Shown: piece after piece, positions 8,374 through 17,391 of the stretch
How positions within the stretch are numbered: position 1 is the stretch's first letter
How the letters are laid out: the number at the start of each line of letters is the position of its first letter
Assembly: GCA_000818945.1 (NCBI GenBank)
Contig: KN805466.1
Span: 1-35,843, forward strand
Direction of reading: 5' to 3'
DNA length: 35,843 nt
From: Schizochytrium sp. CCTCC M209059
Lineage: Eukaryota; Sar; Bigyra; Thraustochytrida; Thraustochytriidae
Notes under the pieces: generated by a model
Database searches by the model: none
What the model was told of the DNA's origin: nothing
The model's input: the letters and a program-made list of their open reading frames with translations, nothing else
Program-made: the position numbers and the translations under genes

Positions 8374-8850
8374 TCAGTAGTCGAGGATCTCGCTGTAGCC
8401 CAGCATGGTGCTGATCTTCTTTTTGGCCAGCATCAGCTCGCGGATCTCCTTTTGGATGATGACGAGGTTCTTGATGTTGTTGTTGAGCGGCTCGACCGCG
8501 TTGTTGCGCACATTGCGCAGGAGCGCCGTCGAAATCATGTTGTTGCGGATTGACGTGAGCACCTTGAGCTGCTTGAGGATCTCGTCCGTGGGGTAGTTGG
8601 TGTGCACGGTGAAGTGCTCCTCGATGCACGGCAGCGTCCACTCCTCCCGCACGATGGGGCGGCAGTGGCGGTCGAAGTGGGCCTTGACCAGGCAGAACAG
8701 CGCCGGCTGGCTCACCGCCTCGGCGTTCTCCGTGTACAGCTTCATGAGCGTGACGAACTCCGGGTTCTCGCGCATCGACCCGGCGTTGATGTACTTGCAG
8801 GCGAAGCAGGTCTCCTTGAACTTGACCTCCGTCAGCTGCTCGTACGTCAT
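8374..8850 (-). CDS. Hypothetical protein, 158 aa, copy B
   Basis: Identical in translation to the gene at 2857-3333, with the same CxxC, H/C cluster and W/HxxxH pattern, again convergent with a nuclease-kinase gene 150 bases away. The shared arrangement means the two genes were copied together; it does not by itself prove a functional link. Confidence 0.6.
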   Translation of the reverse strand: MTYEQLTEVKFKETCFACKYINAGSMRENPEFVTLMKLYTENAEAVSQPALFCLVKAHFDRHCRPIVREEWTLPCIEEHFTVHTNYPTDEILKQLKVLTSIRNNMISTALLRNVRNNAVEPLNNNIKNLVIIQKEIRELMLAKKKISTMLGYSEILDY

Positions 8851-10326
8851 GGGCTGTCAGCAATCAAAAACCAGCGAGTCCCGGCCGTTTCTCGTTTCAG
8901 ATCTTACTTTGGCCATACGGCCACGAGTCAGCCTCAAGCTAGCTTCTTTGCTACCGTATTGTCTTTGAGATCATCGTCAAAAGCTGCTTTGGTGGAGTCG
9001 CACGGCGGCTCAGTTTCAGACTCTCCCCAGTCCATCAATCAGCACCCGTACTCGGCGCCCCGCCTTCTTCGACCGTTTTTTCCAACGTGTGTGCTGATGT
9101 TCAGCAAGCCAGCCAGCGGGATCTGTTTTTAAGTTCGCGCGTGGGCACATGATGATGTAAAGTAGGTTCAAGTTTTTGCCAAGTCTGGCGGCAGCCTTGC
9201 CTGGCATCGACGAGGATGTCCGCTGAACACACAAGCTCATCTGACAAACCCGCAGGGAGACGTTCAAAAATTGCTTCTGACCTGCTCAACCAAGGGACGC
9301 CACAAAGGAGAAAGCAAGATTGAAGGCGAACAAGTAGCTCACTTGACGCAGGCGGCAGCATGCCTCTAGCGCTCAGTGTCCAAGTTCATCAGCCAGTGAG
9401 CCATTGTCAACGACACATTGTCCCAGCGCACAGCACCAGACAAGTCTCCTCGCGTGACCTTGACATCCCTTGGCCTCTTGCTCGCCACCTGAACCAGCAA
9501 CAGCACAGCCCGTTTCGCCGAACGATGTCATTTCCACGGTCGAGTTTTTTTTTCCCATGTACGAGGTCCAAGAGCAAGTCACGACTTTGACGATATGGCG
9601 CCTATGGTTTTGCTTTTAGCGCGAGCGATAATGGTTGCATGAACTTGGCAATTGATGCCCGGTGTTGTCATCAATGACAGCATCCAAAAAACGATTGGCG
9701 CCAGCAGCCGCACTTTATTCTTCGAAACCATTGACTGCAGCTAAGTTGAACGTGAGCTCAATGCAAGACCGCCACGCATACAAGCAACCTCGTGCACAGC
9801 ACAATTACGCTGCGCCGCTCAAGTCATCTTCGATCACAAGCGCTCGCCAGGGCCTTGGACGCTGCAGAATTTTTTCCTTCGCCTTGCTCGTTAGCGCACC
9901 CGAGGTCGAGCCGTCGAGCGGCGTGAAACAGTCTATTCGACACGCACGCCTCCGTAGCAGCTCGCCAACCTCAAGCTCCCGCTCCTCTCGCGTCTTGCTC
10001 ACGCCGGCGGCGGCCGCGTTCGTTTTCGCGCCTTTGCGCCTTCGCGCCTTCGTGCCTCGGCGCTTGCCATCCGCGGGAAATGCATACGTGTTTATGAGTA
10101 CGCATCCACCAATGCGAACCACATTCGATCATACCACGTGGGCAACTCCTCATCTCATTCGCACTGAGCAGAAAAGTCACGTAGGGCCGGGTTAGTAGTG
10201 TGATAGGGGACTGCACGCGAAGTCCCGGTGTTGAATGTTTTTTTTTTTGCATTAATTTTTTTTTTTCCGGAATTGCGTTTTGCTGTCCCGCCGAGCCTGG
10301 GCTGGAAAACTTAGACTAGCAAATAG
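8851..10326. other. Spacer, copy B tail and unique sequence
   Basis: 8851-9797 repeats the copy A spacer and ends with the 18-codon tail of the secreted-protein gene (9741-9797), cut off from its 5' part. From 9798 the sequence is unique. A reverse frame at about 9802-10122 lacks an ATG but reads as plausible Lys/Arg- then mixed-composition protein ending IEDDLSGAA, so it might be a 3' exon; I do not call it. Two T tracts (about 10239-10267) precede the TPR gene. Confidence 0.35.
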
Positions 10327-10359
10327 CTCGGTTCTACTCATCCTTCTACGATAGCAACC

Positions 10360-11379
10360 ATGCACAACAAGGCGCTTGTTCTCCAGGCACAGAGCCACTT
10401 TGATGAAGCGTTGGGTCTCTTGCAAAAGGTGCTCGACATTCATCGCGATCAACACGGGGAACACCATCCATCCACAATCACGACCATGCACAACATGGCT
10501 CTCGTTTTGCAAGACCAGGGAAATTTTGATGCAGCGCTCCATTTGCTCCGCACCGTCATGGACATCGAAGTCGGGCAGCGGGGCTCCGTTGACCCCATCG
10601 TGATGTCTACGAGGGCGCGCGTGGCGCTCATGCTGCGGAACAAGGGCGATTACGATGCGTCTCTCGAGGCCTTCGACGAGGTTTTGCGTGTGCGTCGAGA
10701 ACATTTGGGAGAAAAGCATCCTGCCACGCTCACGGCATTGCACGAGATGGCAAGCGTTTTACGAAGCAAGGGCGACTACGAAGCGGCATCAGAGACCTTC
10801 TCGCAAGTCCTCAAAGACCGTCGCGAGCAGCACGGCGCTTTCCATCCCGCCACTGTGGCGTCCATGCATAATCAAGCAAGCGTCTTGCGCGCCCAGGGCA
10901 AGTATGCGGCTGCCCTCGAGATCTTTCAAGAGGTCCTCCGCATCAACCGGGACTGTCTTGGTGATGCACATGATTATGTCGCCGTCGATTTGTACCGCAT
11001 GGCATTTGTGCTTGTTGACCTCGAGCATTTCAAAGAGGCCCTTGAGGCATCAAAAGAGTCTCTGGCAATCTTTGCGCAAGCCAACAGCTTCTCCTCGGCT
11101 CGCCACTTGCGTCTGGCAGCTGCTCATCTTGCCCACGGTCGGTCTCTTCTCGGGCTTGGTCGTCAGGAAGAAGCGATTGCAGCTCTCGAGCTCTCCGTTT
11201 CTGAGCGTGAGAGACATCTTGGCGCTGAGCATCCCACCGTCGCTGACGCCTTGTACCATTTGGCAGGCGCCACGCAAGACATTGCCATTGCCCGACGCGC
11301 TCTCGAGATTCGAACAAGATGTCTCGAGAAAGCCCACCCACTCACGATCAAGTCACAGACCCAGGTAGATGGCTTTTGA
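10360..11379 (+). CDS. TPR protein, kinesin light chain-like
   Basis: 339 residues from the first ATG, made of 42-residue TPR units of the kinesin-light-chain/TPR_10-12 type. The repeat signature HPSTITTMHNMALVLQ recurs with variations (HPATLTALHEMASVL, HPATVASMHNQASVL). Such proteins are protein-binding scaffolds. The reading frame is also repeat-like upstream of the ATG (HPSTIAT from about 10339), back to a TAG at 10324-10326, so the true N-terminus lies further 5', perhaps joined at an AG acceptor at 10325-10326, or has been lost. AATAAA overlaps the region just after the stop (11380-11385). It is convergent with the lipid kinase gene. Confidence 0.75.
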   Translation: MHNKALVLQAQSHFDEALGLLQKVLDIHRDQHGEHHPSTITTMHNMALVLQDQGNFDAALHLLRTVMDIEVGQRGSVDPIVMSTRARVALMLRNKGDYDASLEAFDEVLRVRREHLGEKHPATLTALHEMASVLRSKGDYEAASETFSQVLKDRREQHGAFHPATVASMHNQASVLRAQGKYAAALEIFQEVLRINRDCLGDAHDYVAVDLYRMAFVLVDLEHFKEALEASKESLAIFAQANSFSSARHLRLAAAHLAHGRSLLGLGRQEEAIAALELSVSERERHLGAEHPTVADALYHLAGATQDIAIARRALEIRTRCLEKAHPLTIKSQTQVDGF

Positions 11380-11530
11380 AATAAAATGCTAACCAGCTCA
11401 GAAAGAAATGTCAAGGCCACATGGCGAGTCCAAGATTTGTTTCTCATTAATAAAAGAAAGGGGAAAGATTGAGTCACGAGCTCATTGTCGATTTTACAAT
11501 GTATAAAAATGTCTGTCAAGTGCCATTATT

Positions 11531-14398
11531 CTAAGCTGTGTTCAGGGGTGAGAGCCAATCGCGCCACGAATCGTTCGCAGTGTGCTCGTCAACAATCTTC
11601 CGAAAGGCAGCGAAAAATCCGGGAGGCGGTGGACAATTGCCATAGGCAGCGCGCTCCTTGGCGTCAATGTCATACTCATCGTCCTCCTCCTCCTCCTCAT
11701 CGTCGTCGTCAGCGTCATGGTCGCCATTGCTGTTTTGCCCATGTTCATCACTCTCATCATCAGTGTCAGCATCACCTTCTTGCAAGGCGGCGGCATACAA
11801 TCGACTCGTGGTGGCATCAGTGTGGGTTCCGGCCGGCTCATACGGAGGACCGTGGCACGCCTCGCACGCGAGAATAATCATGCGCTCGAGCGGAGAAAAG
11901 TACTTGTTGTGCAAGTTGTGGCCTGCGCAAAAGGGGCGCTGAAACAGACTGCCCAAATCCTTGAGTGTGAAACCATTGCGCGTGGCGATCTGCAACGCAA
12001 GGGTGGCAATTTGGTTCGTGGCGATGCAGCTTTCCGGAAGTCCGAGGTCCTGAAGCGCACGAACGTCCTTGTCGAGATCGATCGAGGCGATCACGGCCTT
12101 GGTCTCCTCGTCAAAGGGGGTCTGGGCCTGAGCCCAATAATGCCAGTCAAAGTAAGCCTCGGCAAGAAAATGCCAGTCCGGCAAGGAAAGCGCATGGTCG
12201 ATGGGAATGAGATGCACGTCGTCGCGTCCCCCCTTGGTAGAGCACAAAATATTTCCTCCGTGGCGGTCCGTATTGAAGATGCGCAAGTCGAGAATTCCAA
12301 TCTTGTGCACCTGCTGCGCACTCGCCTTGTGCACCAAGTCAAATCGATCCTCCGCGCTACCGTCATTCTCCATAAATCGTTGCAGCGATCCGCGCTTTGT
12401 GCGATAGTTTTTGCCAAGCTTGGCGACAATCTTGTCCGCAGTCACGTTCTCGTCATCCTCATCGTCCAGGTCAACGACCTCGTCCTCCCCATCGCTTTCG
12501 TCATCCTCTGGAGTGCTGGACCTCGGGAGTTTACTCATGACCAGAGCCGTCTCCGGGACCGAGCTGAAGCGACCGAGGTTGGAGTCCAAGAGGTAGGCGG
12601 CTCGTTCGCGCTTCGACCCTCCGCCCACGACGAGGCCGGGCCGATCGGGGTTGGCGGCGCCAAAGGCAGCGGCAACCTTGTCAGCGCCTGTCTCTTCGTC
12701 TTCTGGTTTGAAGACAGCGACGCGAGATGCATTTCGCGAGCGTCGCAACGTACGGAGAGACCCACTTCGTGAGACGCCTCGGCGCAGCATGGGACGCTTC
12801 GAGAGGCTGGCATCTGACGGCGGCGAGGTCGTGGTCCCGGGTTCGCCTTCTGCGTCGGCAAAGATTTCCGAGAGCACCTTGCGGCCCGTCTCCACGGCCG
12901 GAGGTCTCCATTTCTGCTGCCCGAGGGTATCGGCGCTTCCGCTCCGACGAGCAGCAATGGCCTCTGCAGAAAAGTCAAGTCGCCCTCCCTGAGTTCCCTG
13001 GCTGCTCGTGCTCGCCGAGCTTCCCGTGCTTGCCCACGTAGACGCTTCACTTCCGTCTTCCTTGGCGAATCGCACGTGTGGGATCCCGCTCGACCGCACG
13101 CGGCGCGTTGGTGCTTCAGGCTCGGACTTGCGACCAGCGCAGCCACTGAGGAGCCGCTTGCCGAGACCTTCTCGCTGTGCCTTGGATACTGCGGCGGAGG
13201 CCTTTTGCGATTCGAGAGACGAGGTCCAGGAGCGCGCGCGATGGCGCCCAGGACCAGCGTTTGACGCCTCGTCTTCCTCGTGGGTCTCCTCGTGCACGCG
13301 AGGCGCGTGCGAGGCGCCATAGGCAGCTTGCCGTCGAAGAGCGTATCCGCGATCGTGCGCGCCCTCGTGAGCGGCTTGAGCCTGGCGCCGCAGCTGGTAA
13401 ACGCCCCCGGTGCTGTGGACGTCCATGGGTGCGAGTGCCGAGGGCGATTCTGAGAGCGCCTCAAAGGCCTCCGAGAGCATGAGCATGGAGGGCGTCGCCG
13501 TGAGACGACGGTTTCCGGGTCGGCGTGGATCGGACGAGGATGTGACGGAAGAGGCGGACTCCGGCTCCGACAGCCCGCCGCTCACGGGGGACCCCATGAG
13601 TTCTCGAAAGAGAAAGCGGCCTTTGTCCGCGGTCATTAAATCTGTGTACACGCTTCCGCGTCGTTTCTTCGTGGTCGATGCGGAAGCCGAGGCGCCCGTT
13701 CGCTTGGGTGCCTCCTCGGCATGTTCAGCAGCGGCGCCGTCTTCGTCGGCTGCTGTGCCGATGCTTTCGTCCGTGGTACTGCCGGACTCTTCGCTCAAGA
13801 GCGAGGTCGTGGCGACCGCCGCAGGGCCGTAGCCCACATCGAGAGCGGTGTCAGTGGCGGACGGTTTGGCCGTCCACGCTGCACGACGCATGGCCGGACT
13901 CTGGGCGGCGCCAGCAGCGGAAGAGAGCACCTCCTCTGTTTCTGGGGTCGTTTGCAATAGGGTCCCTGCGGAGGACCGCAGTTTCGCCTTGACTTTTCTT
14001 GACATTGCCGAAGACGGCGAGAGCGAGGCGGATGATTTCGCGCCAGCCTTTTTCAGCTTGGTCATGGACGAGGAGATGCGTAGGGCGGGATCGCTCGATT
14101 TAGCTGCAGCCGCGATGGCGGCCTTTGACGAGGCCGCAGCAGCGTCTTGGACTGCGGACATTGTCGCGGCGAGTGCGCTGTCGGATCCTGCGCGCGCGAG
14201 CTTGACGGCTCCTTGCTCGGCCTTGTTTTGCTTTTTTTCCTTGAGCGCGCTGGCGGCAATCTTGGCAATGGCGAGCAAGTCGTTCTCGAGGCCATCTTGA
14301 GCAATTGCGTTTTGCTCGTCGCGCGAGGCAATTTTCTGGCTCATCTCCACGCCGTCTTCGCCCATGTCGGGCGTCGTTGACGTCGTGGGCGTCGCCAT
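11531..14398 (-). CDS. PI4K-gamma-like phosphatidylinositol kinase
   Basis: 955 residues, ATG at 14396-14398. The first 550 residues are low-complexity, Ser/Ala-rich and probably disordered. The PI3/PI4-kinase catalytic domain follows: VAVFKPEDEE with the ATP lysine K564, an RERAAYLLD segment (597-605), the catalytic loop ILDLRIFNTDRHGGNIL (702-718, D711 and N716) and the metal-binding DHALSLP (D734). GILDLRIFNTDRHGGN and FDWHYWAQAQTPF closely follow plant-type PI4K-gamma (type II-like) enzymes; some members of that group act as protein kinases, so lipid activity is inferred. An acidic insert (633-650) interrupts the lobe, and an Asp/Glu tract lies near the C-terminus. No ubiquitin-like repeat is seen at the N-terminus. 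Shares a convergent 3' end with the TPR gene. Confidence 0.85.
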   Translation of the reverse strand: MATPTTSTTPDMGEDGVEMSQKIASRDEQNAIAQDGLENDLLAIAKIAASALKEKKQNKAEQGAVKLARAGSDSALAATMSAVQDAAAASSKAAIAAAAKSSDPALRISSSMTKLKKAGAKSSASLSPSSAMSRKVKAKLRSSAGTLLQTTPETEEVLSSAAGAAQSPAMRRAAWTAKPSATDTALDVGYGPAAVATTSLLSEESGSTTDESIGTAADEDGAAAEHAEEAPKRTGASASASTTKKRRGSVYTDLMTADKGRFLFRELMGSPVSGGLSEPESASSVTSSSDPRRPGNRRLTATPSMLMLSEAFEALSESPSALAPMDVHSTGGVYQLRRQAQAAHEGAHDRGYALRRQAAYGASHAPRVHEETHEEDEASNAGPGRHRARSWTSSLESQKASAAVSKAQREGLGKRLLSGCAGRKSEPEAPTRRVRSSGIPHVRFAKEDGSEASTWASTGSSASTSSQGTQGGRLDFSAEAIAARRSGSADTLGQQKWRPPAVETGRKVLSEIFADAEGEPGTTTSPPSDASLSKRPMLRRGVSRSGSLRTLRRSRNASRVAVFKPEDEETGADKVAAAFGAANPDRPGLVVGGGSKRERAAYLLDSNLGRFSSVPETALVMSKLPRSSTPEDDESDGEDEVVDLDDEDDENVTADKIVAKLGKNYRTKRGSLQRFMENDGSAEDRFDLVHKASAQQVHKIGILDLRIFNTDRHGGNILCSTKGGRDDVHLIPIDHALSLPDWHFLAEAYFDWHYWAQAQTPFDEETKAVIASIDLDKDVRALQDLGLPESCIATNQIATLALQIATRNGFTLKDLGSLFQRPFCAGHNLHNKYFSPLERMIILACEACHGPPYEPAGTHTDATTSRLYAAALQEGDADTDDESDEHGQNSNGDHDADDDDEEEEEDDEYDIDAKERAAYGNCPPPPGFFAAFRKIVDEHTANDSWRDWLSPLNTA

Positions 14399-14822
14399 AC
14401 TCTAATCCTTTGCTCAGAGGAGAGCGCGTGGGATATGGAGGAAAAGTTACCGAGTGCTCCTCCTCAATCAACCAAACAATCTCAGGTCGTTCGCTCGCTC
14501 GTTGACCACGTCAGACAGGGCCGCAGGCCGCCAGGCGGGCGGCCGCGGCCGGCACCTGGGCCCTCTCCTCGCGGCCAGTCCACGCCCTTCCCTCCTTCTT
14601 TCCTTCCTGTCTCCCTTCCTTCCCTGCGCTCCTCGCTCCTCGCGCTCGCGTCCACGTCCCCAACAAACTTGAGCACACACTCGCGCGCTCGCTCGCTCGC
14701 TTGCTCCCTGACACACACACACACACGCACGCCTGCTGGCTAATCTGATCTGCCTCGAGCGAACGAACCGCGCGCTTCCGTTCCTGCTCCTCGCCGCCGC
14801 GTCAGGAGCAAGGCCCTGCGCG

Positions 14823-14862
<40 letters not shown>

Positions 14863-16125
14863 GCTGCTGCTGCTGCTGCAGCGGCCTCGCCTCGAGATCG
14901 ATCGATCGATCGATCGCCGCTCTGCTTTGCGTTGCTACTTCGCTTTGCTTTGCTTGGCTTGGCTTTGCGTTGCTACTTCGCTCTGCTTTGGTCTGCTCCC
15001 TGCGTGCGTTCCCTGCTTGCTTGCTTTCTGTTCTGCACTGCCGCGCCCCGCTTTCTTTACACTTGCGCGCCGGAATAGCGCACTTGCCGGCGTCGATTCC
15101 GCACTTGCGCCGCCCTCGCACCGGCTATACCCGCCTGTGCCCCGCAGCCTTGAGCCTCGGGCTTCGCCGCCCCGGCACGCACTCTCTGCTCTCTGCTCTG
15201 CTGCTGCTTGCTGGTCCACGCCCAATCTTGAGATGAACAGGCACGCCCTGCGACGGCGACCGCCGGCTTGCTTCTGCGGCCCGCTCTCCAGGGCGGCACG
15301 GAGGCGCGGCGGCGCCTGCCCCCGAGACGCCGTGCTCCCCGGCCGGCTGAGTCCGCGCCGGGCCGGGCCGGCCTCTGGCGTTTGCGGTTCTGGCTCCCCG
15401 AGGTGGTTAGTGATGCGCGACCTGCCGCCTACTGCTGCTAGCCTACTGCTGCTAGCCTACTGCTGCTGCTGCTGCTGCTGCTGTCAGGCGTTGCGCCACT
15501 GCCTCAAGAAGGCACCCGCGAGTTGAGCCTCGGCGATCGCGATGCTGCTTTCGATTTCACCGCTACTACCACTACGTACAGCTACTACGAGGCGGCGGCG
15601 GCGGCGCTGGGACTCGCAGTCGAGATTCCGCCACCAACGAGACGGTACAACTCGTCTTCTGCCGCAGCCGCAGCTGTGGCCGGTGGAATACGGAGACTGG
15701 TGGCGACGCGGACGGACGGGAGCGGCGTGGCGACGACGCGGATATCGAGAGGACAATTCGCCGCAGCGAAACAGACGCAGCTCGCTGTGCTGCACACGTG
15801 ACGCTCGCACGCCGGTTCGCCCTACGCGAAATCACAAGTCAACGCGCAGCTCAGCCGAGGCAGTCTTTATTCCTTCTTTTCTTCCCCACGCACCAACTTG
15901 AAGAGCAGAGCAGGCTGGAGATGGCTGGCAGCAGCATGTAGTTTATGTCACAGTCACTCTAAGTCGAATCTCGACTCACATGTCAAGCCAAGCCAATCGA
16001 CGCCAAGCCAGACGTGAAATCCAAGCCATGCCAAGCCAAACCGAGGCAAGTCACCTGCCAGAAAAGCGGACTCCGGACGCGAGAGAGAGCTGAGCACAAC
16101 GGATCAGGATCAACGTAGAATGGTT
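14399..16125. repeat. Repeat-rich intergenic region
   Basis: No gene supported. Contents in order: a pyrimidine-rich tract upstream of the lipid kinase (about 14570-14640), a short CA repeat (14711-14727), CTG repeat (14824-14880), GATC repeat (about 14897-14916), two direct copies of a TTTGCGTTGCTACTTCGCT motif (about 14926-14980), CTG and GCTAGCCTACT repeats (15430-15483), a GGC run (15591-15606) and degenerate GCCAA repeats (about 15983-16050). Open frames here are translated repeats. Confidence 0.7.
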
Positions 16126-16220
16126 CCGGATTTCCGAACGCATACCGCGCACCGGATTTCCGGGCCGGTGATCAGACCCCGAATTTCCGGGCCCAAGACC
16201 TCTCTGCGGATTTCCGGGCC
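16126..16220 (+). promoter_or_regulatory. Four-copy 27-bp-phased motif array
   Basis: Four copies of a CCGGATTTCCGGGCC-like motif, with cores beginning at 16128, 16154, 16181 and 16208, spaced 26, 27 and 27 bases. The first copy ends differently (CCGAAC) and the third has GAATTTCC. The array ends 38 bases before the ATG of the histone-fold gene. The position suggests transcription-factor sites, but it could be a decayed minisatellite. Confidence 0.5.
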
Positions 16221-16258
16221 TGCGCGCGACAAAAGACCAACGACGAGCTAACCTAACC

Positions 16259-17000
16259 ATGGGCAGCGGCGACGTGGGCAAGCGCGCGCGGGCGCAGGGC
16301 GCTCCTGGCCCGACGGCGGCGACGGCGGCGTCGTTGCCAACGGCAGCAACTGCTGCTAGCCTTAGCGCCACTCCTGCTGCGAACTCGACCGGCATTGAAA
16401 AGGAGTTTGAGCTTCCTCAGGCCAGCGTCGGCCGTATTCTCAAACGCAAGCTGCCCGACGGCGTCACCGTGTCCAAAGAGGCCAAACTGGCCTTTGCCAA
16501 GGCCGGCGGGATCTTTATCCTCTACCTTACCCACGCGTACGTTGTTCTCAACTCAGCATCCAAAGCGTGGCCGAACGAACACGCGCATTCAACTAACTAT
16601 GGACTTTGTGAACATTACGCAGATCCAACACCTTTTGCCGCAACGACCGCCGTCAGACCGTGTCCGCGCGTGATGTCTTTGACGGACTGCGCTGCATTCA
16701 ATTTGAAGACTTTATCGAGCCTCTTGAAAAGTCCCTTCAAGGTACGTATTTCATTTCGTTCAACAGCACAGTTTGCATTTGCGTTCTTCTTCTCCACCAC
16801 ACTCGCACACATTCACTGACAAGAAAAATCATGTTGACTCAAAATTCAAAGACATGCGCAACGAGGTCGTTGCCAGGAAAAAGGCAAAGCAAACGACTGA
16901 TAATGAAGGCACCGACAAGGCACCTTCTTCCTCGCTTCCTCCGTCCCAGGCCAGCAACGAGGATGACGATGAGGCCCACGAAGGTGATGCCAACGCATAA
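16259..17000 (+). CDS. POLE3: DNA polymerase epsilon subunit 3 / Dpb4-like histone-fold protein
   Basis: Three exons: 16259-16536, 16623-16741 and 16852-17000, giving 181 residues. Exon 1 has an Ala-rich tail, then a histone fold starting LPQASVGRILKRKLP and SKEAKLAFAKAGGIFILYLTH. Exon 2 continues with the loop and last helices (RRQTVSARDVFDGL, FEDFIEPLEKSLQ). Exon 3 encodes a Lys-rich then acidic tail (EDDDEAHEGD), typical of POLE3/Dpb4/CHRAC17. The protein would pair with a POLE4/Dpb3-type partner in DNA polymerase epsilon and possibly in chromatin remodellers. Intron 1 (16537-16622) has GTACGT, a CTAAC branch site (about 16592) and CAG. Intron 2 (16742-16851) has AAG|GTACGT; its acceptor at 16850-16851 is my choice because it keeps the frame into the tail. 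Confidence 0.85.
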
Positions 17001-17391
17001 AACGAAGACAAAAGCTCTACCTCGATTCACACACCAGCTACGTAACACATGAGATGAGCTCAATGTCCATCCGCTCAAAAAATGTACATGCTAATATCGA
17101 GTTCTAAACCCCACTAAAAAGAGCTCAGAGACGACGTATGTGATGATGAGCTCCATCAACGCATCCAAAGTCATCGAGGATAGCTTGAAACAACGCCTAC
17201 GCTGAAGAAAAAGAAAAGGAAAAAACAAAACAAAAAACAGCCGTTTGTCCCTTTCCAAAGTTTGAGAGTACCCGCCTCGTCCGTATAAAGACCGTCATTG
17301 GTTGTCGCAAGCTTTTCCTCCCCTTGTTTACAATGTGGACAAGTTTCTTCGCTTCGCCCTTGAGCACGATTTGCCCTCGCCCTTGGCCACG
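17001..17391. other. Convergent 3' regions, no gene
   Basis: Space between the stops of the POLE3-like and MATE genes. It has an A-rich tract at about 17206-17241 and no supported coding frame. It should hold both 3' UTRs and polyadenylation sites. Confidence 0.6.

Larger units (their letters stand above)
5812..9797. repeat. Direct duplication, copy B
   Basis: Second copy of the block that starts at the window edge. It begins in the last codons of the CHMP-like gene and ends at 9797, where unique sequence starts. Relative to copy A it lacks about 285 bp (A 256-540) including the start codon region, has a shifted frame near 6158, a 9-base insertion in the nuclease domain near 7000, and many substitutions before 7267. 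After 7267 it appears identical to copy A. Confidence 0.95.

Noticed and set aside
14468..15526. Open frames rich in Gln, Leu or Cys on both strands
   Set aside because: They are translated CTG and pyrimidine repeats without any recognisable domain.
16126..16220. CRISPR-like regular spacing of repeats
   Set aside because: The repeats are only 12-15 bases, with 12-base gaps and no cas genes; the DNA is eukaryotic nuclear.
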